Source: an uncultured Eubacterium sp.
GTDB lineage: Bacteria > Bacillota > Clostridia > Lachnospirales > Lachnospiraceae
Assembly: GCA_910577225.1 (NCBI GenBank)
Contig: CAJTMV010000045.1
Span: 1 to 30,932 of the forward strand
Direction: 5' to 3'
DNA: 30,932 nucleotides
Positions within the stretch are counted from its first letter, which is position 1; every line of letters starts with the position of its first letter. The notes beneath the pieces are model-generated. The model was not told the origin of the DNA and ran no database searches. It worked only from the letters and a program-made list of their open reading frames with translations. Both the position numbers and the translations under genes were made by a program. Shown piece after piece: positions 7,814 through 15,890 of the stretch.

Positions 7814-8863
7814 TTATTCATTGTTATTTAAAGAAATCTGTATGAGCCGTTCGCACAGATCTTCAAATTCGATTCCGATTGCACGAGCTTCCTGCGGCAG
7901 AAGACTGGTAGGCGTCATGCCGGGCAGTGTGTTTACTTCCAGACAAAAGATCTGCTCCTGCTCATTTAACATAAAATCAACTCTGCAGTAAGTATTCAGC
8001 TCCAGAGCCTCTGCAGCGGCTGCCGCGTACTGCTGAATCTGTCTGGCTGTGTCAGGAGGCAGACTGGCCGGGCATGTTTCTACGGTACTGCCGGCTTTGT
8101 ATTTGTTTTTGTAATCGTAAAACCCTTCCAGAGGAGCGATTTCTATTACCGGAAGCGCTTCCTGAGAGATGACGGCGACAGAAAACTCCCGTCCCTGAAT
8201 ATATTCTTCCACAATGACTTCATCTTCCCAGCGAAACGCTTCGTCCAGTGCCGCTTCGTATTCCGGTATCGTACGTACGACGCTGATGCCGACGCTGGAA
8301 CCGCCGCGGCATGGTTTTACAATACATGGCAGCGTTAATCCGGTCTGGCAAAAATCCGCCGTGCGCTCCGCTTTTTTCATGGAAATGCCTTTTGGCGTCG
8401 GTATACCGCAGTCGCTGAAAAAGCGTTTGCTCAGTCGTTTATTCATTGCAATGGCGCTGCTTAAATAATTGCTTCCGGTATAACGGATGCCGAACAGATC
8501 GAAAGCTGCCTGGATTCTGCCGTCTTCTCCGTTTTCGCCGTGCAGGGCTAAAAATACAATGTCTGCCATCCGGCATAATTCAATAACGTTCGGCCCGAAC
8601 AGACAATCAGATGTATCTTCCCGCATGGCTCTGATTTTTTCAAGATCAGGCGCTGTTTCCGGTACGCCGGATACCTGGATGGTATCAGGGACAGTTTCAA
8701 AAATATCTGTTAAAGGATCGCCAGCCTTGCCATAACCCATAAATACGTCCAGCAGCAGTACCCGGTGTCCTTTTTGTCTGAGCGCTCTGCTAACCATACT
8801 GCCGGTTGAAAGAGATACATCCCGTTCGGTACTCAGCCCGCCGGCTAAAACGACAATTTTCAT
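7814..8863 (-). CDS. ddl: D-alanine--D-alanine ligase
   Basis: A 349-residue ATP-grasp enzyme that joins two D-alanines for the wall stem peptide. The N-terminal motif is LAGGLSTERDVS, with the substrate-binding Glu. The ATP-binding segment is KPCRGGSSVGIS, and the metal-binding C-terminus is EVNTLPGMTPTS. The omega-loop FYDYKNKY carries the tyrosine typical of D-Ala-D-Ala specificity, rather than the change seen in D-Ala-D-Lac (VanA-type) ligases, so vancomycin resistance is not indicated. An insertion around residues 45-75 makes it slightly long for the family. The ATG has AAAGGA 8 nt upstream. It is the first gene of the ddl-murF operon. Confidence 0.96.
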   Translation of the reverse strand: MKIVVLAGGLSTERDVSLSTGSMVSRALRQKGHRVLLLDVFMGYGKAGDPLTDIFETVPDTIQVSGVPETAPDLEKIRAMREDTSDCLFGPNVIELCRMADIVFLALHGENGEDGRIQAAFDLFGIRYTGSNYLSSAIAMNKRLSKRFFSDCGIPTPKGISMKKAERTADFCQTGLTLPCIVKPCRGGSSVGISVVRTIPEYEAALDEAFRWEDEVIVEEYIQGREFSVAVISQEALPVIEIAPLEGFYDYKNKYKAGSTVETCPASLPPDTARQIQQYAAAAAEALELNTYCRVDFMLNEQEQIFCLEVNTLPGMTPTSLLPQEARAIGIEFEDLCERLIQISLNNNE

Positions 8864-8953
8864 AATAGTTTCCTTTCTTTATTAGATGCAAATACTGTTT
8901 GTATTATAGTAAACCATTTATCTGGTCATGACAATAAGAATATAAATTTTATT

Positions 8954-8988
8954 AAAAAAAGCAGCCCGTTTTTTGTCTCGTGCTGCTT
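8954..8988 (-). terminator. Terminator of the 157-residue helical-protein gene
   Basis: Minus strand: AAGCAGC (8982-8988) pairs with GCTGCTT (8959-8965), followed by a run of seven T. It lies 27 bp beyond the stop codon at 9015. Confidence 0.8.
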
Positions 8989-9014
8989 ATGAAGTGCCAG
9001 TCGATCTAACGATC

Positions 9015-9488
9015 CTATGAATGTTTTTCTTCGCAATATAGTAAAAAATCCTGTTTCATGACTGCATCTATCGATTGCCCGATGTCGATTTGTCTGCTCC
9101 AGCGAAACATTTTCTGAGCCAGGCGATACATGCAGTCTGCCTCTGTCTTATGGCCGGATTTCATTCCGAGAAGGGACAGCTGCGTAAGCAGTTCGGGCAT
9201 GGCATACACAGAACCGGTGCCGAAGCACCTTCTGAGTCCCTGGGTTAAGACCCGGTATGCTTCTTCGTGGTATCCGGTCTGACGCAGCATGTTTCCCATA
9301 TTGCAGCTGATCACTGGCAGAAATTCTTCATATTTATCTGCATGGTACTGGATTTCATGATATAATTCGTCCCAAATCTGATAAGATAAATGGCGCAGAC
9401 CTAATTCGAAATATTCTACGGCAACATTGTTGAGTGTCTTAAGGTTCAGCTCGTGATTGGCTGACACCAGAAAATAACGGTGGTACAT
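9015..9488 (-). CDS. Uncharacterised all-helical, TPR-like protein
   Basis: A 157-residue soluble protein I do not recognise by family. Its pattern of paired helices (YFELGLRHLSYQIWDELYHE, GNMLRQTGYHEEAYRVLTQG, LGMKSGHKTEADCMYRLAQ) resembles tetratricopeptide repeats: small residues at turn positions, Tyr/Leu at packing positions. There is no signal peptide, membrane segment or DNA-binding helix. It could be an effector-binding helical domain without its HTH part, or a free adaptor. The ATG has AAAGGAG 4 nt upstream, which is short but usable. It is monocistronic, with a terminator just downstream; a possible -10 (TACAAT) lies about 35 nt upstream. Confidence 0.75.
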   Translation of the reverse strand: MYHRYFLVSANHELNLKTLNNVAVEYFELGLRHLSYQIWDELYHEIQYHADKYEEFLPVISCNMGNMLRQTGYHEEAYRVLTQGLRRCFGTGSVYAMPELLTQLSLLGMKSGHKTEADCMYRLAQKMFRWSRQIDIGQSIDAVMKQDFLLYCEEKHS

Positions 9489-9631
9489 GGTTCTCCTTTC
9501 TTGGCGCTTCTGTTACTATTGTAGTATATTTGCAGGTGTTCGGAAAGCGTCAGTTTGTCCTCTTTTTCTGTCGTATTGTACAGCAGCAAAAGGAATATCT
9601 CAGACAGCCTGCATGGAAGATTCAGGCAAAG

Positions 9632-9667
9632 AAAAACGGCACAGCCCTTTGGGGTTATACCGTTTTT
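9632..9667 (-). terminator. Terminator of hpf
   Basis: AAAAACGG (9632-9639) pairs with CCGTTTTT (9660-9667), with an inner CCC-TTT-GGG stem. It lies 23 bp beyond the hpf stop codon. The T-run is part of the stem arm, so it can work in both directions. Confidence 0.8.
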
Positions 9668-9689
9668 GGCAGCAATCGCTGCGTTTTAT

Positions 9690-10220
9690 TTAGTTTTCTG
9701 CTTCGATCAATCCGTAATTGCCGTCTTTTCTCTTGTATACTACGTTGACCTCATCGGTTTCAGCGTTGCGGAATACGTAGAAGGTATGTCCCAGCAGTTC
9801 CATCTGTATACATGCGTCTTCCGGAAACATAGGCTTCATTCCGAATTTTTTAGAGCGGATAATCTGAATCTCTTCTTCTTCAGTCGCTTCGGAATCGATA
9901 AATTCCTGCTTAAAGCTGCCGCCGCCCTGCTGCTGGCTGATGAGTTTCTGTCGATATTTTTTCAGCTGTGCCTCGATGATCTCTTCAACCAGATCGATCG
10001 TTACATACATATCGTTGCTTTCCTGTTCCGCACGGATGATATGTCCTTTTACCGGAATCGTGACTTCCATTTTCTGATAACGTTTTTTGGTTACGCTGAG
10101 CGTAACGTTCACGATTGTGTCAGGTGTAAAATATTTCTCCAGCCGGGATAGTTTTTCCTCTACTGCAGAGCGCAGACCTTCTGTGATGTCCAGATTTTTG
10201 CCGCTGATTGTTATGCGCAT
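9690..10220 (-). CDS. hpf: Ribosome hibernation-promoting factor, long form
   Basis: A 176-residue cytosolic protein that dimerises 70S ribosomes into inactive 100S particles under starvation. Residues 1-100 are the S30AE/RaiA domain (MRITISGKNLDITEGLRSAV, KLSRLEKYF, then the basic VTKKRYQKMEVTIP). A charged linker follows. Residues about 120-176 are the long-form dimerisation domain (RSKKFGMKPMFPEDACIQMELLGHTFYVFRN, quoted in part). The ATG has GGAGGGG 7 nt upstream. An extended -10 (TGCTACAAT) lies at 10270-10278. It is monocistronic. Confidence 0.96.
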   Translation of the reverse strand: MRITISGKNLDITEGLRSAVEEKLSRLEKYFTPDTIVNVTLSVTKKRYQKMEVTIPVKGHIIRAEQESNDMYVTIDLVEEIIEAQLKKYRQKLISQQQGGGSFKQEFIDSEATEEEEIQIIRSKKFGMKPMFPEDACIQMELLGHTFYVFRNAETDEVNVVYKRKDGNYGLIEAEN

Positions 10221-10434
10221 ATAATCACCCCTCCATTCTTTTACTAAAGTTACGAATAACTTTGTACTAATTGTAGCATAAACTGGTAAAATTTCCTAGT
10301 AAAATATACAGAATATTTAAAAAATATCTTTTTTACAGGATCTGACAAAACCGGAGCCGCTTCTGGCGTCAGTCAGACCGGTAAAAACAAAAAAATCTGC
10401 TTTGGATATCTGTTCGGACGCTGGCTGTGCTTTC
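10221..10434. other. Intergenic region between hpf and the NUDIX gene
   Basis: About 330 bp separate the divergent hpf and NUDIX starts. The hpf side has an extended -10 (TGCTACAAT, minus, 10270-10278) without a good -35. The middle has a T-rich stretch and a weak CTGAC/GTCAG inverted repeat near 10342-10371. The NUDIX promoter lies at 10435-10463. I saw no small gene here. Confidence 0.5.
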
Positions 10435-10463
10435 TTGCAATTTGCAGGAAAAACGGGTATGAT
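10435..10463 (+). promoter_or_regulatory. Promoter of the NUDIX gene
   Basis: TTGCAA (-35, 10435-10440), a 17-bp spacer, then TATGAT (-10, 10458-10463). Transcription would start near 10470, about 80 nt before the ATG. Confidence 0.65.
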
Positions 10464-10550
10464 TCTAAGTAAAGAGTTTCATCAGACATAACGCCAGAGC
10501 GTGTCTGAAAATGTTTTTAAGAGATGCTCTGATACTGGAAGGAGAGAGGT

Positions 10551-11162
10551 ATGAATCACAAATATCATAATATCAGGCAGCTGACAGATAACCCGTTTTT
10601 AAATCTGTATGAAATGGATGCCATCGATACGAAAGGCGGGGAGTTTCATTATTACTTTGCGTCCAGAAATGATGCGCAGCATATTAAAATCCGTACAAAG
10701 TCGATGCATGCGGAAGGCATTGTGATTTATGCGGTTACGATTGAGCCGCAGCCAAGGCTTGTGCTGATTCGGCAGTATCGTTATCCAATCGACGAGTTTT
10801 TATACGAACTGCCGGCAGGACTGGTAGACGGGGACGAGACGCCGGGGGCGGCGGCAGCGAGAGAAATGAAGGAAGAGACCGGACTGGATTTTACTGAATA
10901 TACTGGCGGAAGCGCCATCTGCCGCCGGCCGTTTTTTATGGGACCCGGTTTTACAGACGAGACGAGCGTAGCTGTATATGGAACGGTAAGCGGAAATATT
11001 TCTGACGCCTTTGTGGAAGACACGGAAGAAATACAGGTAGTTCTTGCGGATAAGGAAAAAGTACGGCAGATTTTGCAGCAGGAACGTGTGTCTGTCCGCG
11101 GAGCGTATTTGATGATGCATTTTCTAAAATCCGAGACGCCGTTTGCGTTTCTGGAGATTTGA
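10551..11162 (+). CDS. NUDIX hydrolase, ADP-ribose pyrophosphatase type
   Basis: A 203-residue cytosolic pyrophosphohydrolase. The Nudix box G-X5-E-X7-RE-X2-EE-X-G is intact at about residues 89-111 (GLVDGDETPG then REMKEETGLD). It is preceded by LIRQYRYPIDEFLYELPAG, the typical ADP-ribose pyrophosphatase lead-in. The likely substrate is ADP-ribose or a related nucleoside diphosphate sugar, but substrate cannot be fixed from the motif. The ATG has GGAGAGAGG upstream. It is monocistronic, with a strong GC-rich hairpin just after the stop. Confidence 0.9.
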   Translation: MNHKYHNIRQLTDNPFLNLYEMDAIDTKGGEFHYYFASRNDAQHIKIRTKSMHAEGIVIYAVTIEPQPRLVLIRQYRYPIDEFLYELPAGLVDGDETPGAAAAREMKEETGLDFTEYTGGSAICRRPFFMGPGFTDETSVAVYGTVSGNISDAFVEDTEEIQVVLADKEKVRQILQQERVSVRGAYLMMHFLKSETPFAFLEI

Positions 11163-11179
11163 GAGAGATTTGAGGATGT

Positions 11180-11212
11180 CGGAGGACGCGGCGCTTGACG
11201 CCGCGTCCTCCG
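11180..11212. terminator. GC-rich hairpin between the NUDIX gene and the 59-residue gene
   Basis: A perfect 14-bp stem (11180-11193 with 11199-11212) with a 5-nt loop. It lies between two converging genes. No U-run follows on either strand, so it is either an atypical terminator or a transcript-stabilising hairpin. Confidence 0.6.
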
Positions 11213-11258
11213 GCTGAGACAGACCAAAGGTGTGGAAGAGCTTCCAGATGGATTCTGA

Positions 11259-11438
11259 TCAGATAGATTCTGATAAGAATTGCTTTTGGTAAAGTTTACG
11301 CTCAATACATCTTTTTTCAAATGCCAGCTGAGCTTTAATTTTTTCATAGCCGCCGTCTTTGTCTGCCAGTTCAATCCGTTCAATTAAATCCAACTGATCC
11401 AAAAGATTACCAGTGTATTCTTTTTCAGACATCGGCAT
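11259..11438 (-). CDS. Small charged helical protein, 59 residues
   Basis: A 59-codon gene beginning MPMSEKEYTGNLLDQLDLIE and ending KQFLSESI. It is soluble, rich in Glu, Lys, Leu and Ile, and looks like two amphipathic helices around an ADKDGG turn. There is no membrane segment. Good evidence supports expression: GGGAG lies 7 nt before the ATG, and a promoter with TTTACA, 17 bp and an extended TATAAT lies about 100 nt upstream. It is not a Spo0E-type phosphatase, because the SQxxD motif is absent. I do not recognise a family. A helical hairpin in its leader (11484-11502) may be regulatory. Confidence 0.75.
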   Translation of the reverse strand: MPMSEKEYTGNLLDQLDLIERIELADKDGGYEKIKAQLAFEKRCIERKLYQKQFLSESI

Positions 11439-11483
11439 AAAATCACTCCCTTCGGTATAAATGGTAACAGATGAAATGCTTAT

Positions 11484-11502
11484 CCTGTCACTGTGAGTCA
11501 GG
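11484..11502 (-). promoter_or_regulatory. Palindromic element in the leader of the 59-residue gene
   Basis: CCTGTCACTGTGAGTCAGG: the outer CCTG/CAGG and inner CAC/GTG are symmetric. It lies about 30 bp downstream of the predicted transcription start, between promoter and ribosome binding site. It may be an operator or an RNA stem. Confidence 0.45.
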
Positions 11503-11539
11503 TTCGTTTTTTTGCTGTGTTTAGCATTTTGATGTTACA

Positions 11540-11568
11540 ATTATATCAGACAAATTTTGGATTGTAAA
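11540..11568 (-). promoter_or_regulatory. Promoter of the 59-residue gene
   Basis: Minus strand: TTTACA (-35, 11563-11568), a 17-bp spacer ending in TGA, then TATAAT (-10, 11540-11545). This gives an extended -10. It is one of the best promoter matches in the window. Confidence 0.75.
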
Positions 11569-11619
11569 GAAGCGCCGGATTTCGTTACTGTTTGCAGGTT
11601 TACCTGTGAACAGCAACAT

Positions 11620-13416
11620 TCAGTCCTTCGTCGCTGCAATGTAAAACGCGGCGGAAAATGGCGGCAGATTCATATGACAGACGCCATCTTCCGGTATGAG
11701 ATCCTGCTGCGGATTTTCATCGCATCCTCCATAACGGACATCATCGCTGGATAACAGTAGCGTCAGCTTTGCTGTATCCGTCAGTTTCAGCTGGTAATCT
11801 TCCTGCTGTTCGTTCGAGAAGTTAAATACGGCGATCATTTGCTCCTGTCCGCCGGTTCTGGCGAACGCATAAATACATGCCTGCTCCTGGTGGCAGTCCA
11901 GCCATTGGAAACCGTCTGCGGCATAATCTTTTTCATAAAAAGCCGGATGTTTCAGATACAGGCTGTTTAACTGCGTCATAAACTGGTGGAATTTCTGGTG
12001 CGCCGGATATTCCAGCAGGTTCCAGTCCTGTTCTCTTTTTTCATCCCACTCCCGAAAATGTCCGATTTCATTTCCCATAAAATTTAATTTTTTGCCGGGA
12101 TGCGCGTACATATACATGTAAAACGCGCGTGCCTGCGGAAATTTGTTGTCATAATCGCCATTCATTTTCTGCAGGATGGTTGCCTTCCCATGTACGACTT
12201 CGTCATGAGAGAGTGGAAGAAGAAACTGGTCGTCATAATAATACATCATCGAAAACGTCAGCTTGTGATAATCCCGGCTGCGGTACTGCGGGTCTGTGCG
12301 GAAATAATCCAGCGTATCGTTCATCCATCCCATATCCCATTTGTAATCGAAGCCAAGTCCGCCCTGGGATACGTCTTTCGTAACTCCCGGGTACGAAGTC
12401 GAATCTTCAGCTGCAAGAATTGCCGCAGGGTGTAGCATTTTTAATCCCTGGTTCATGTATTTTAAAAATTCTACGGCATTCATATTGACGCCCCGTCCCG
12501 GATCGCCCTGCCAGTAGATGGCCCGGCTGATGGCATCCATGCGCAGACCGTCGATGTGGTATTCGCTCAGCCAGTAATTTGCTGCGGATTGCAGAAAACT
12601 GCGCACTTCGCCGCGAGAATGCATAAAATTACAGCTGCCCCATTCGCTGACGCCGACTGCGTTATGCGGATATTCATAAAGAGCGGTGCCGTCATAGTTC
12701 GAGAGGCCATAATGATCTACCGCAAAATGTACTGGTACAAAATCCATAATGATTCCGATTTCATTCTGATGGCAGGCATCGATCAGCGCTTTGAGGTCGT
12801 CAGCGGTTCCGTATCTGGACGTCGGACTAAAAAATCCGGTGGACTGATAACCCCAGGATTCGTCGCACGGATATTCGTTTAATGGCATTACCTCCAGATA
12901 GTTGTAACCGTTTTCTTTTAAGTAGGGAATCAGAATATCGGCCATTTCTGTATATGTGTACCATGCATCCGGCTCGTCTGACGGTTTGCGGAAAGAACCC
13001 ATATGTATTTCATAAATGTTCAGCGGTTTGTCTTTACAGTCGCTGCGTGACTGTATCCATTTTTTATCTTCAAATTTGTAAGCATCCATATCGCGAATGA
13101 TCGACGCGGCATTTGGACGCAGCTCCATCCCGAATCCATAAGGGTCGCAATGGTCTGTGCATCCGCTGTCACGGCTGTAAATGCGGTATTTATACATCAT
13201 ACCGGCTGTGGCGTTTTCGATATGGCATTCCCAGAAGTGTCCGTCGTGGATCTGATGCATTTCCGTTTCCTGCCAGTCGTTGCATTCGCCGATCAGGGCA
13301 ATTCTGGACGCGCCCGGAGCAAACGTCCGGAAGGTGACGCCGGTTGGGGTCAGATGTGCGCCAAGAAACTGATAAGCGTCAAATAGTTTACCTGTATAGA
13401 ATCCATAAAAGTCCAT
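11620..13416 (-). CDS. glgB: 1,4-alpha-glucan branching enzyme
   Basis: A 598-residue GH13 enzyme that introduces alpha-1,6 branches into glycogen. The N-terminal CBM48-like domain is at about residues 15-105 (FRTFAPGASRIALIGECNDW). The catalytic barrel has DFVPVHF, GLRMDA with nucleophile Asp294, AAEDST with acid/base Glu337, and LSHDEVVHGK. The C-terminal beta domain follows FMGNEIGHF. The ATG at 13416 is preceded by AAGGAGG at 5 nt; an in-frame ATG 30 codons upstream has no binding site. It stands alone, without glgC, glgA or glgP next to it, and is divergent from a TetR-type regulator with a shared palindrome at 13440-13456. Confidence 0.95.
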   Translation of the reverse strand: MDFYGFYTGKLFDAYQFLGAHLTPTGVTFRTFAPGASRIALIGECNDWQETEMHQIHDGHFWECHIENATAGMMYKYRIYSRDSGCTDHCDPYGFGMELRPNAASIIRDMDAYKFEDKKWIQSRSDCKDKPLNIYEIHMGSFRKPSDEPDAWYTYTEMADILIPYLKENGYNYLEVMPLNEYPCDESWGYQSTGFFSPTSRYGTADDLKALIDACHQNEIGIIMDFVPVHFAVDHYGLSNYDGTALYEYPHNAVGVSEWGSCNFMHSRGEVRSFLQSAANYWLSEYHIDGLRMDAISRAIYWQGDPGRGVNMNAVEFLKYMNQGLKMLHPAAILAAEDSTSYPGVTKDVSQGGLGFDYKWDMGWMNDTLDYFRTDPQYRSRDYHKLTFSMMYYYDDQFLLPLSHDEVVHGKATILQKMNGDYDNKFPQARAFYMYMYAHPGKKLNFMGNEIGHFREWDEKREQDWNLLEYPAHQKFHQFMTQLNSLYLKHPAFYEKDYAADGFQWLDCHQEQACIYAFARTGGQEQMIAVFNFSNEQQEDYQLKLTDTAKLTLLLSSDDVRYGGCDENPQQDLIPEDGVCHMNLPPFSAAFYIAATKD

Positions 13417-13439
13417 AGAAACCTCCTTGAAAAACATAA

Positions 13440-13456
13440 TAGACAATAGTTGTTTA
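13440..13456. promoter_or_regulatory. Candidate TetR operator in the glgB/regulator intergenic region
   Basis: TAGACAA-TAG-TTGTTTA has 6 of 7 symmetric pairs. It lies 24 bp upstream of the glgB start and overlaps a possible glgB -10 (TATTAT on the minus strand, 13436-13441). The position suits a repressor of glgB, but binding is inferred. Confidence 0.4.
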
Positions 13457-13568
13457 TTCTGATAAGATAAATCATACAGGCAAATACCAGAGATTGCCAC
13501 CGACAATTCTGTCTGTTTGGCGGTTAAACAACCAAATGAGAAAAAAGTCGTTTTTTGGAGAAGTTCGT

Positions 13569-14081
13569 ATGGATATCAGAAAGGAAAAAACGGAAAAGGC
13601 AATTAAAAACGCGTTTATGGAACTGCGGTCAAAAAAATCGCTGGAAAAAATAACGGTGAAAGAATTGTGCAGCCTCGCCTGCATTAACAAATCTACGTTT
13701 TATTCGCATTATGAAGACATTTATGCGCTGTCAGAAGCATTGGAAACAGAAACTGTCGCTTCGGTGCTGAGGAGCATTCCGCATGCACAGGAATATTCGT
13801 TTGAAAATCTAAACGTAGTGGCAAAAGAACTGTGTCTGGCCTTCGTGTCGCATCTTTCACTGATTCAGATCCTGTTTTCAGGCAGAGGACATAGTTATCT
13901 GGCGGATAAACTGGAAACGGAAATCAAAAAGACGGTATTTGAGAAATACCCCGAATATAAAGACGATGTGGAAAAGAACATCTGGCTGTCTTATTGTATT
14001 CACGGATTATATTTTGCATATTGGAATAACCGGGACGTCGATATAGAAACTCTGCTGGACGTAATTGAAAAAATCGTATGA
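13569..14081 (+). CDS. TetR/AcrR family transcriptional regulator
   Basis: A 170-residue regulator. Residues about 1-55 are the TetR DNA-binding domain: KTEKAIKNAFMELRSKKSLE, then the helix-turn-helix KELCSLACINKSTFYSHYED. The C-terminal ligand domain is helical, of the TetR_C_7/DUF-type seen in Clostridia, and no ligand can be named. The ATG at 13569 has GGAG 8 nt upstream; two upstream ATGs (13533 and an earlier one) lack binding sites. It is divergent from glgB and is followed by a strong terminator. Confidence 0.9.
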   Translation: MDIRKEKTEKAIKNAFMELRSKKSLEKITVKELCSLACINKSTFYSHYEDIYALSEALETETVASVLRSIPHAQEYSFENLNVVAKELCLAFVSHLSLIQILFSGRGHSYLADKLETEIKKTVFEKYPEYKDDVEKNIWLSYCIHGLYFAYWNNRDVDIETLLDVIEKIV

Positions 14082-14082
14082 G

Positions 14083-14134
14083 ATCCCTTTTTGTGGCAGC
14101 GGTCTGGCTGTTTTCCGCTGCCGAAGGGATTTAA
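14083..14134. terminator. Terminator between the TetR gene and uxaC
   Basis: Two nested stems: ATCCCTT/AAGGGAT (14083-14089 with 14124-14130) and GGCAGCGG/CCGCTGCC (14095-14102 with 14115-14122). A TTTAAAAT tail follows. It lies between converging genes and likely serves both. Confidence 0.75.
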
Positions 14135-14177
14135 AATATTTAGGAGTTTATAGAAAACGTGTCAGATCGCGGAGCTT

Positions 14178-15596
14178 TTAATCCTGTACATCCAGGTGAA
14201 AGCCAAAATATCTGACAGCGTTGTTATAGCAGATATCTTTTACAATTTGTGCGAGCGTGTCGTAATCAGCCGGAAACTCGCCGTTTTCTACCCATGTGCC
14301 GATCAGGTTGCATAGGATCCGACGGAAATAATCGTGTCTTGTATAAGACAGAAAACTCCTGGAATCCGTCAGCATTCCGACAAATCCGGATAAATTACCG
14401 AGACTGGCAAGCGAGGTCATCTGATCCTGCATACCCGTTTTGTGGTCATTGAACCACCATGCGCTGCCCTGCTGTATTTTGGATACGGCAGAGGAATCCT
14501 GGAAACATCCAAGAATGGTTCCGATAGCCTGGTTATCGTTCGGGTTCAGGCTGTATAAAATAGTTTTCGGCAGCTCGTTTGTTTTTGCGAGCGCATCCAG
14601 GTAATTTGCCATCTCCGAAGACGGAGTGTAGTTGTTTATGCAGTCATAACCGGTATCAGAGCCTGACTGGTGAAAACGAAGCGTATTGTTATCGCGTTTG
14701 CAGCCATAATGCAGCTGCATCACCCATCCGCGTTTGGCGTATTCTTTTCCGGCGAAAAGCATAAAGGCGGATTTATATTTTAATTCTTCCATACGTGTGA
14801 TCTCTGTTCCGGAAAGACGTTTGGTAAAAATCGTTTCCAGCTCGTCTTCTGTCGCCGGTATACACATAACGTATTCCAGACCGTGATCGCAGACACAGCA
14901 GCCCTGGGATGCAAAGTAGTCCATGCGGGCGGACAGCGCCTGTTTTAAATTAGCAAATGAACGAACGGATATACCGGAAACGGCAGATAATGCCGCCATG
15001 TATACGGTAAAAGCCGGTTTTTCAATATTGAGAGCTTTATCCGGCCGCCATGCAGGAAGCACCTGCACAGGAAAAGAAGCGTCAGCCGCGATTTTTTTGT
15101 GCCATTCCAAAGAATCGATCGGGTCGTCAGTCGTACAGATTAATGTCACACCTGACTGCAGAATCAGGCTGCGCGCGGACATGGAAGGATCTGCCAGCTT
15201 CTGGTTGCACAGATTCCATACTTCTTCGGCAGTTTTTTGATTTAATACGCCGTGGTATCCAAAATATTTCTGCAGTTCCAGATGGGACCAGTGAAACAGC
15301 GGATTTCCGATTGCCTTTCCAAGACATTCTGCCCATTTAAAAAATTTTTCCTTGTCCGATGCGTCGCCGGTAATAAAACGTTCGTCGATGCCGCAGGAGC
15401 GCATATAGCGCCATTTGTAGTGGTCTGCGCCAAGCCAGAGCCGCGTAATGTTTTCAAACCGGCGGTCTTCGCAGATTTCCTGCGGATTGATATGACAATG
15501 ATAATCCAGAACAGGAGTAGTCGCTGCATAATCAAAATACAGCTTCTGCGCAGTGTCGCTGGCGAGCAGGAAATTGTTATCCATAAATTGTTTCAT
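14178..15596 (-). CDS. uxaC: Glucuronate (uronate) isomerase
   Basis: A 472-residue cytosolic enzyme that interconverts D-glucuronate with D-fructuronate and D-galacturonate with D-tagaturonate, the first step of hexuronate catabolism. The amidohydrolase-like signature is LDYHCHINPQEI near residue 30, and the family motif LWLGADHYKWRYMRSCGI follows. The C-terminal region has MLTDSRSFLSYTRHDYFRRI. The length is normal. The ATG at 15596 has GAGG 7 nt upstream; an ATG 7 codons earlier does not. No other pathway gene (uxaA, uxaB, uxuA, kdgK) lies in the window. A good promoter overlapped by a paired operator lies upstream. Confidence 0.95.
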   Translation of the reverse strand: MKQFMDNNFLLASDTAQKLYFDYAATTPVLDYHCHINPQEICEDRRFENITRLWLGADHYKWRYMRSCGIDERFITGDASDKEKFFKWAECLGKAIGNPLFHWSHLELQKYFGYHGVLNQKTAEEVWNLCNQKLADPSMSARSLILQSGVTLICTTDDPIDSLEWHKKIAADASFPVQVLPAWRPDKALNIEKPAFTVYMAALSAVSGISVRSFANLKQALSARMDYFASQGCCVCDHGLEYVMCIPATEDELETIFTKRLSGTEITRMEELKYKSAFMLFAGKEYAKRGWVMQLHYGCKRDNNTLRFHQSGSDTGYDCINNYTPSSEMANYLDALAKTNELPKTILYSLNPNDNQAIGTILGCFQDSSAVSKIQQGSAWWFNDHKTGMQDQMTSLASLGNLSGFVGMLTDSRSFLSYTRHDYFRRILCNLIGTWVENGEFPADYDTLAQIVKDICYNNAVRYFGFHLDVQD

Positions 15597-15837
15597 ATAA
15601 GCGCCTCTTTCTTTCATACTTTTTCTATGAGTCTTTCATAGAGTTCCTGGTCCCGGCATTCCAAAGTCTGAACAAAGATTTGTCCAACTGCTTTATAGAA
15701 ATATTAGCGTTTTGTACTTCAGCAGGAGCGGTAAAATTCGAACCAGCTAAAAGAATACTGCAAGATACAGATCAGAGGAATCGATACAGAAGGTGCCGAC
15801 TGTTTTGGTGGAGTTCAGCCCCATGCTCCGGGCAAAA

Positions 15838-15890
15838 TGTATCAGGTATCTAATAGTTACAATAAAATTGAATCTATTATACCTGATACA
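15838..15890 (-). promoter_or_regulatory. Paired operator around the uxaC promoter
   Basis: A perfect 12-bp inverted repeat: TGTATCAGGTAT at 15838-15849 and ATACCTGATACA at 15879-15890, centres 41 bp apart (about four helical turns). The symmetry extends inward with CTAATAG/CTATTA after a 2-bp gap. Each copy is itself a pseudo-palindrome (TTATACCTGATACAA at 15877-15891). One copy lies between -35 and -10, the other just after the start site, a classical repression layout. The regulator is unknown; GntR-type is a guess from the site shape. Confidence 0.65.

Noticed and set aside
7814..8863. VanA-type D-Ala-D-Lac ligase
   Set aside because: The omega-loop FYDYKNKY keeps the tyrosine of D-Ala-D-Ala ligases, and no vanH or vanX is adjacent.
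9555..10151. A 198-codon plus-strand frame
   Set aside because: It is the antisense shadow of hpf, with Phe-rich composition and no ribosome binding site.
10781..11383. A 200-codon minus-strand open frame across the NUDIX gene
   Set aside because: It is antisense to a gene with an intact Nudix box; its composition is Ser/Arg-rich shadow sequence and it lacks a binding site. The real minus-strand gene here is the 59-residue frame at 11259-11438.
11259..11438. Spo0E-like phosphatase
   Set aside because: The size fits, but the SQxxD signature is absent.
15597..15868. Riboswitch or leader peptide in the uxaC leader
   Set aside because: Only a short 25-codon frame and one 7-bp hairpin are visible; I could match no known riboswitch core.
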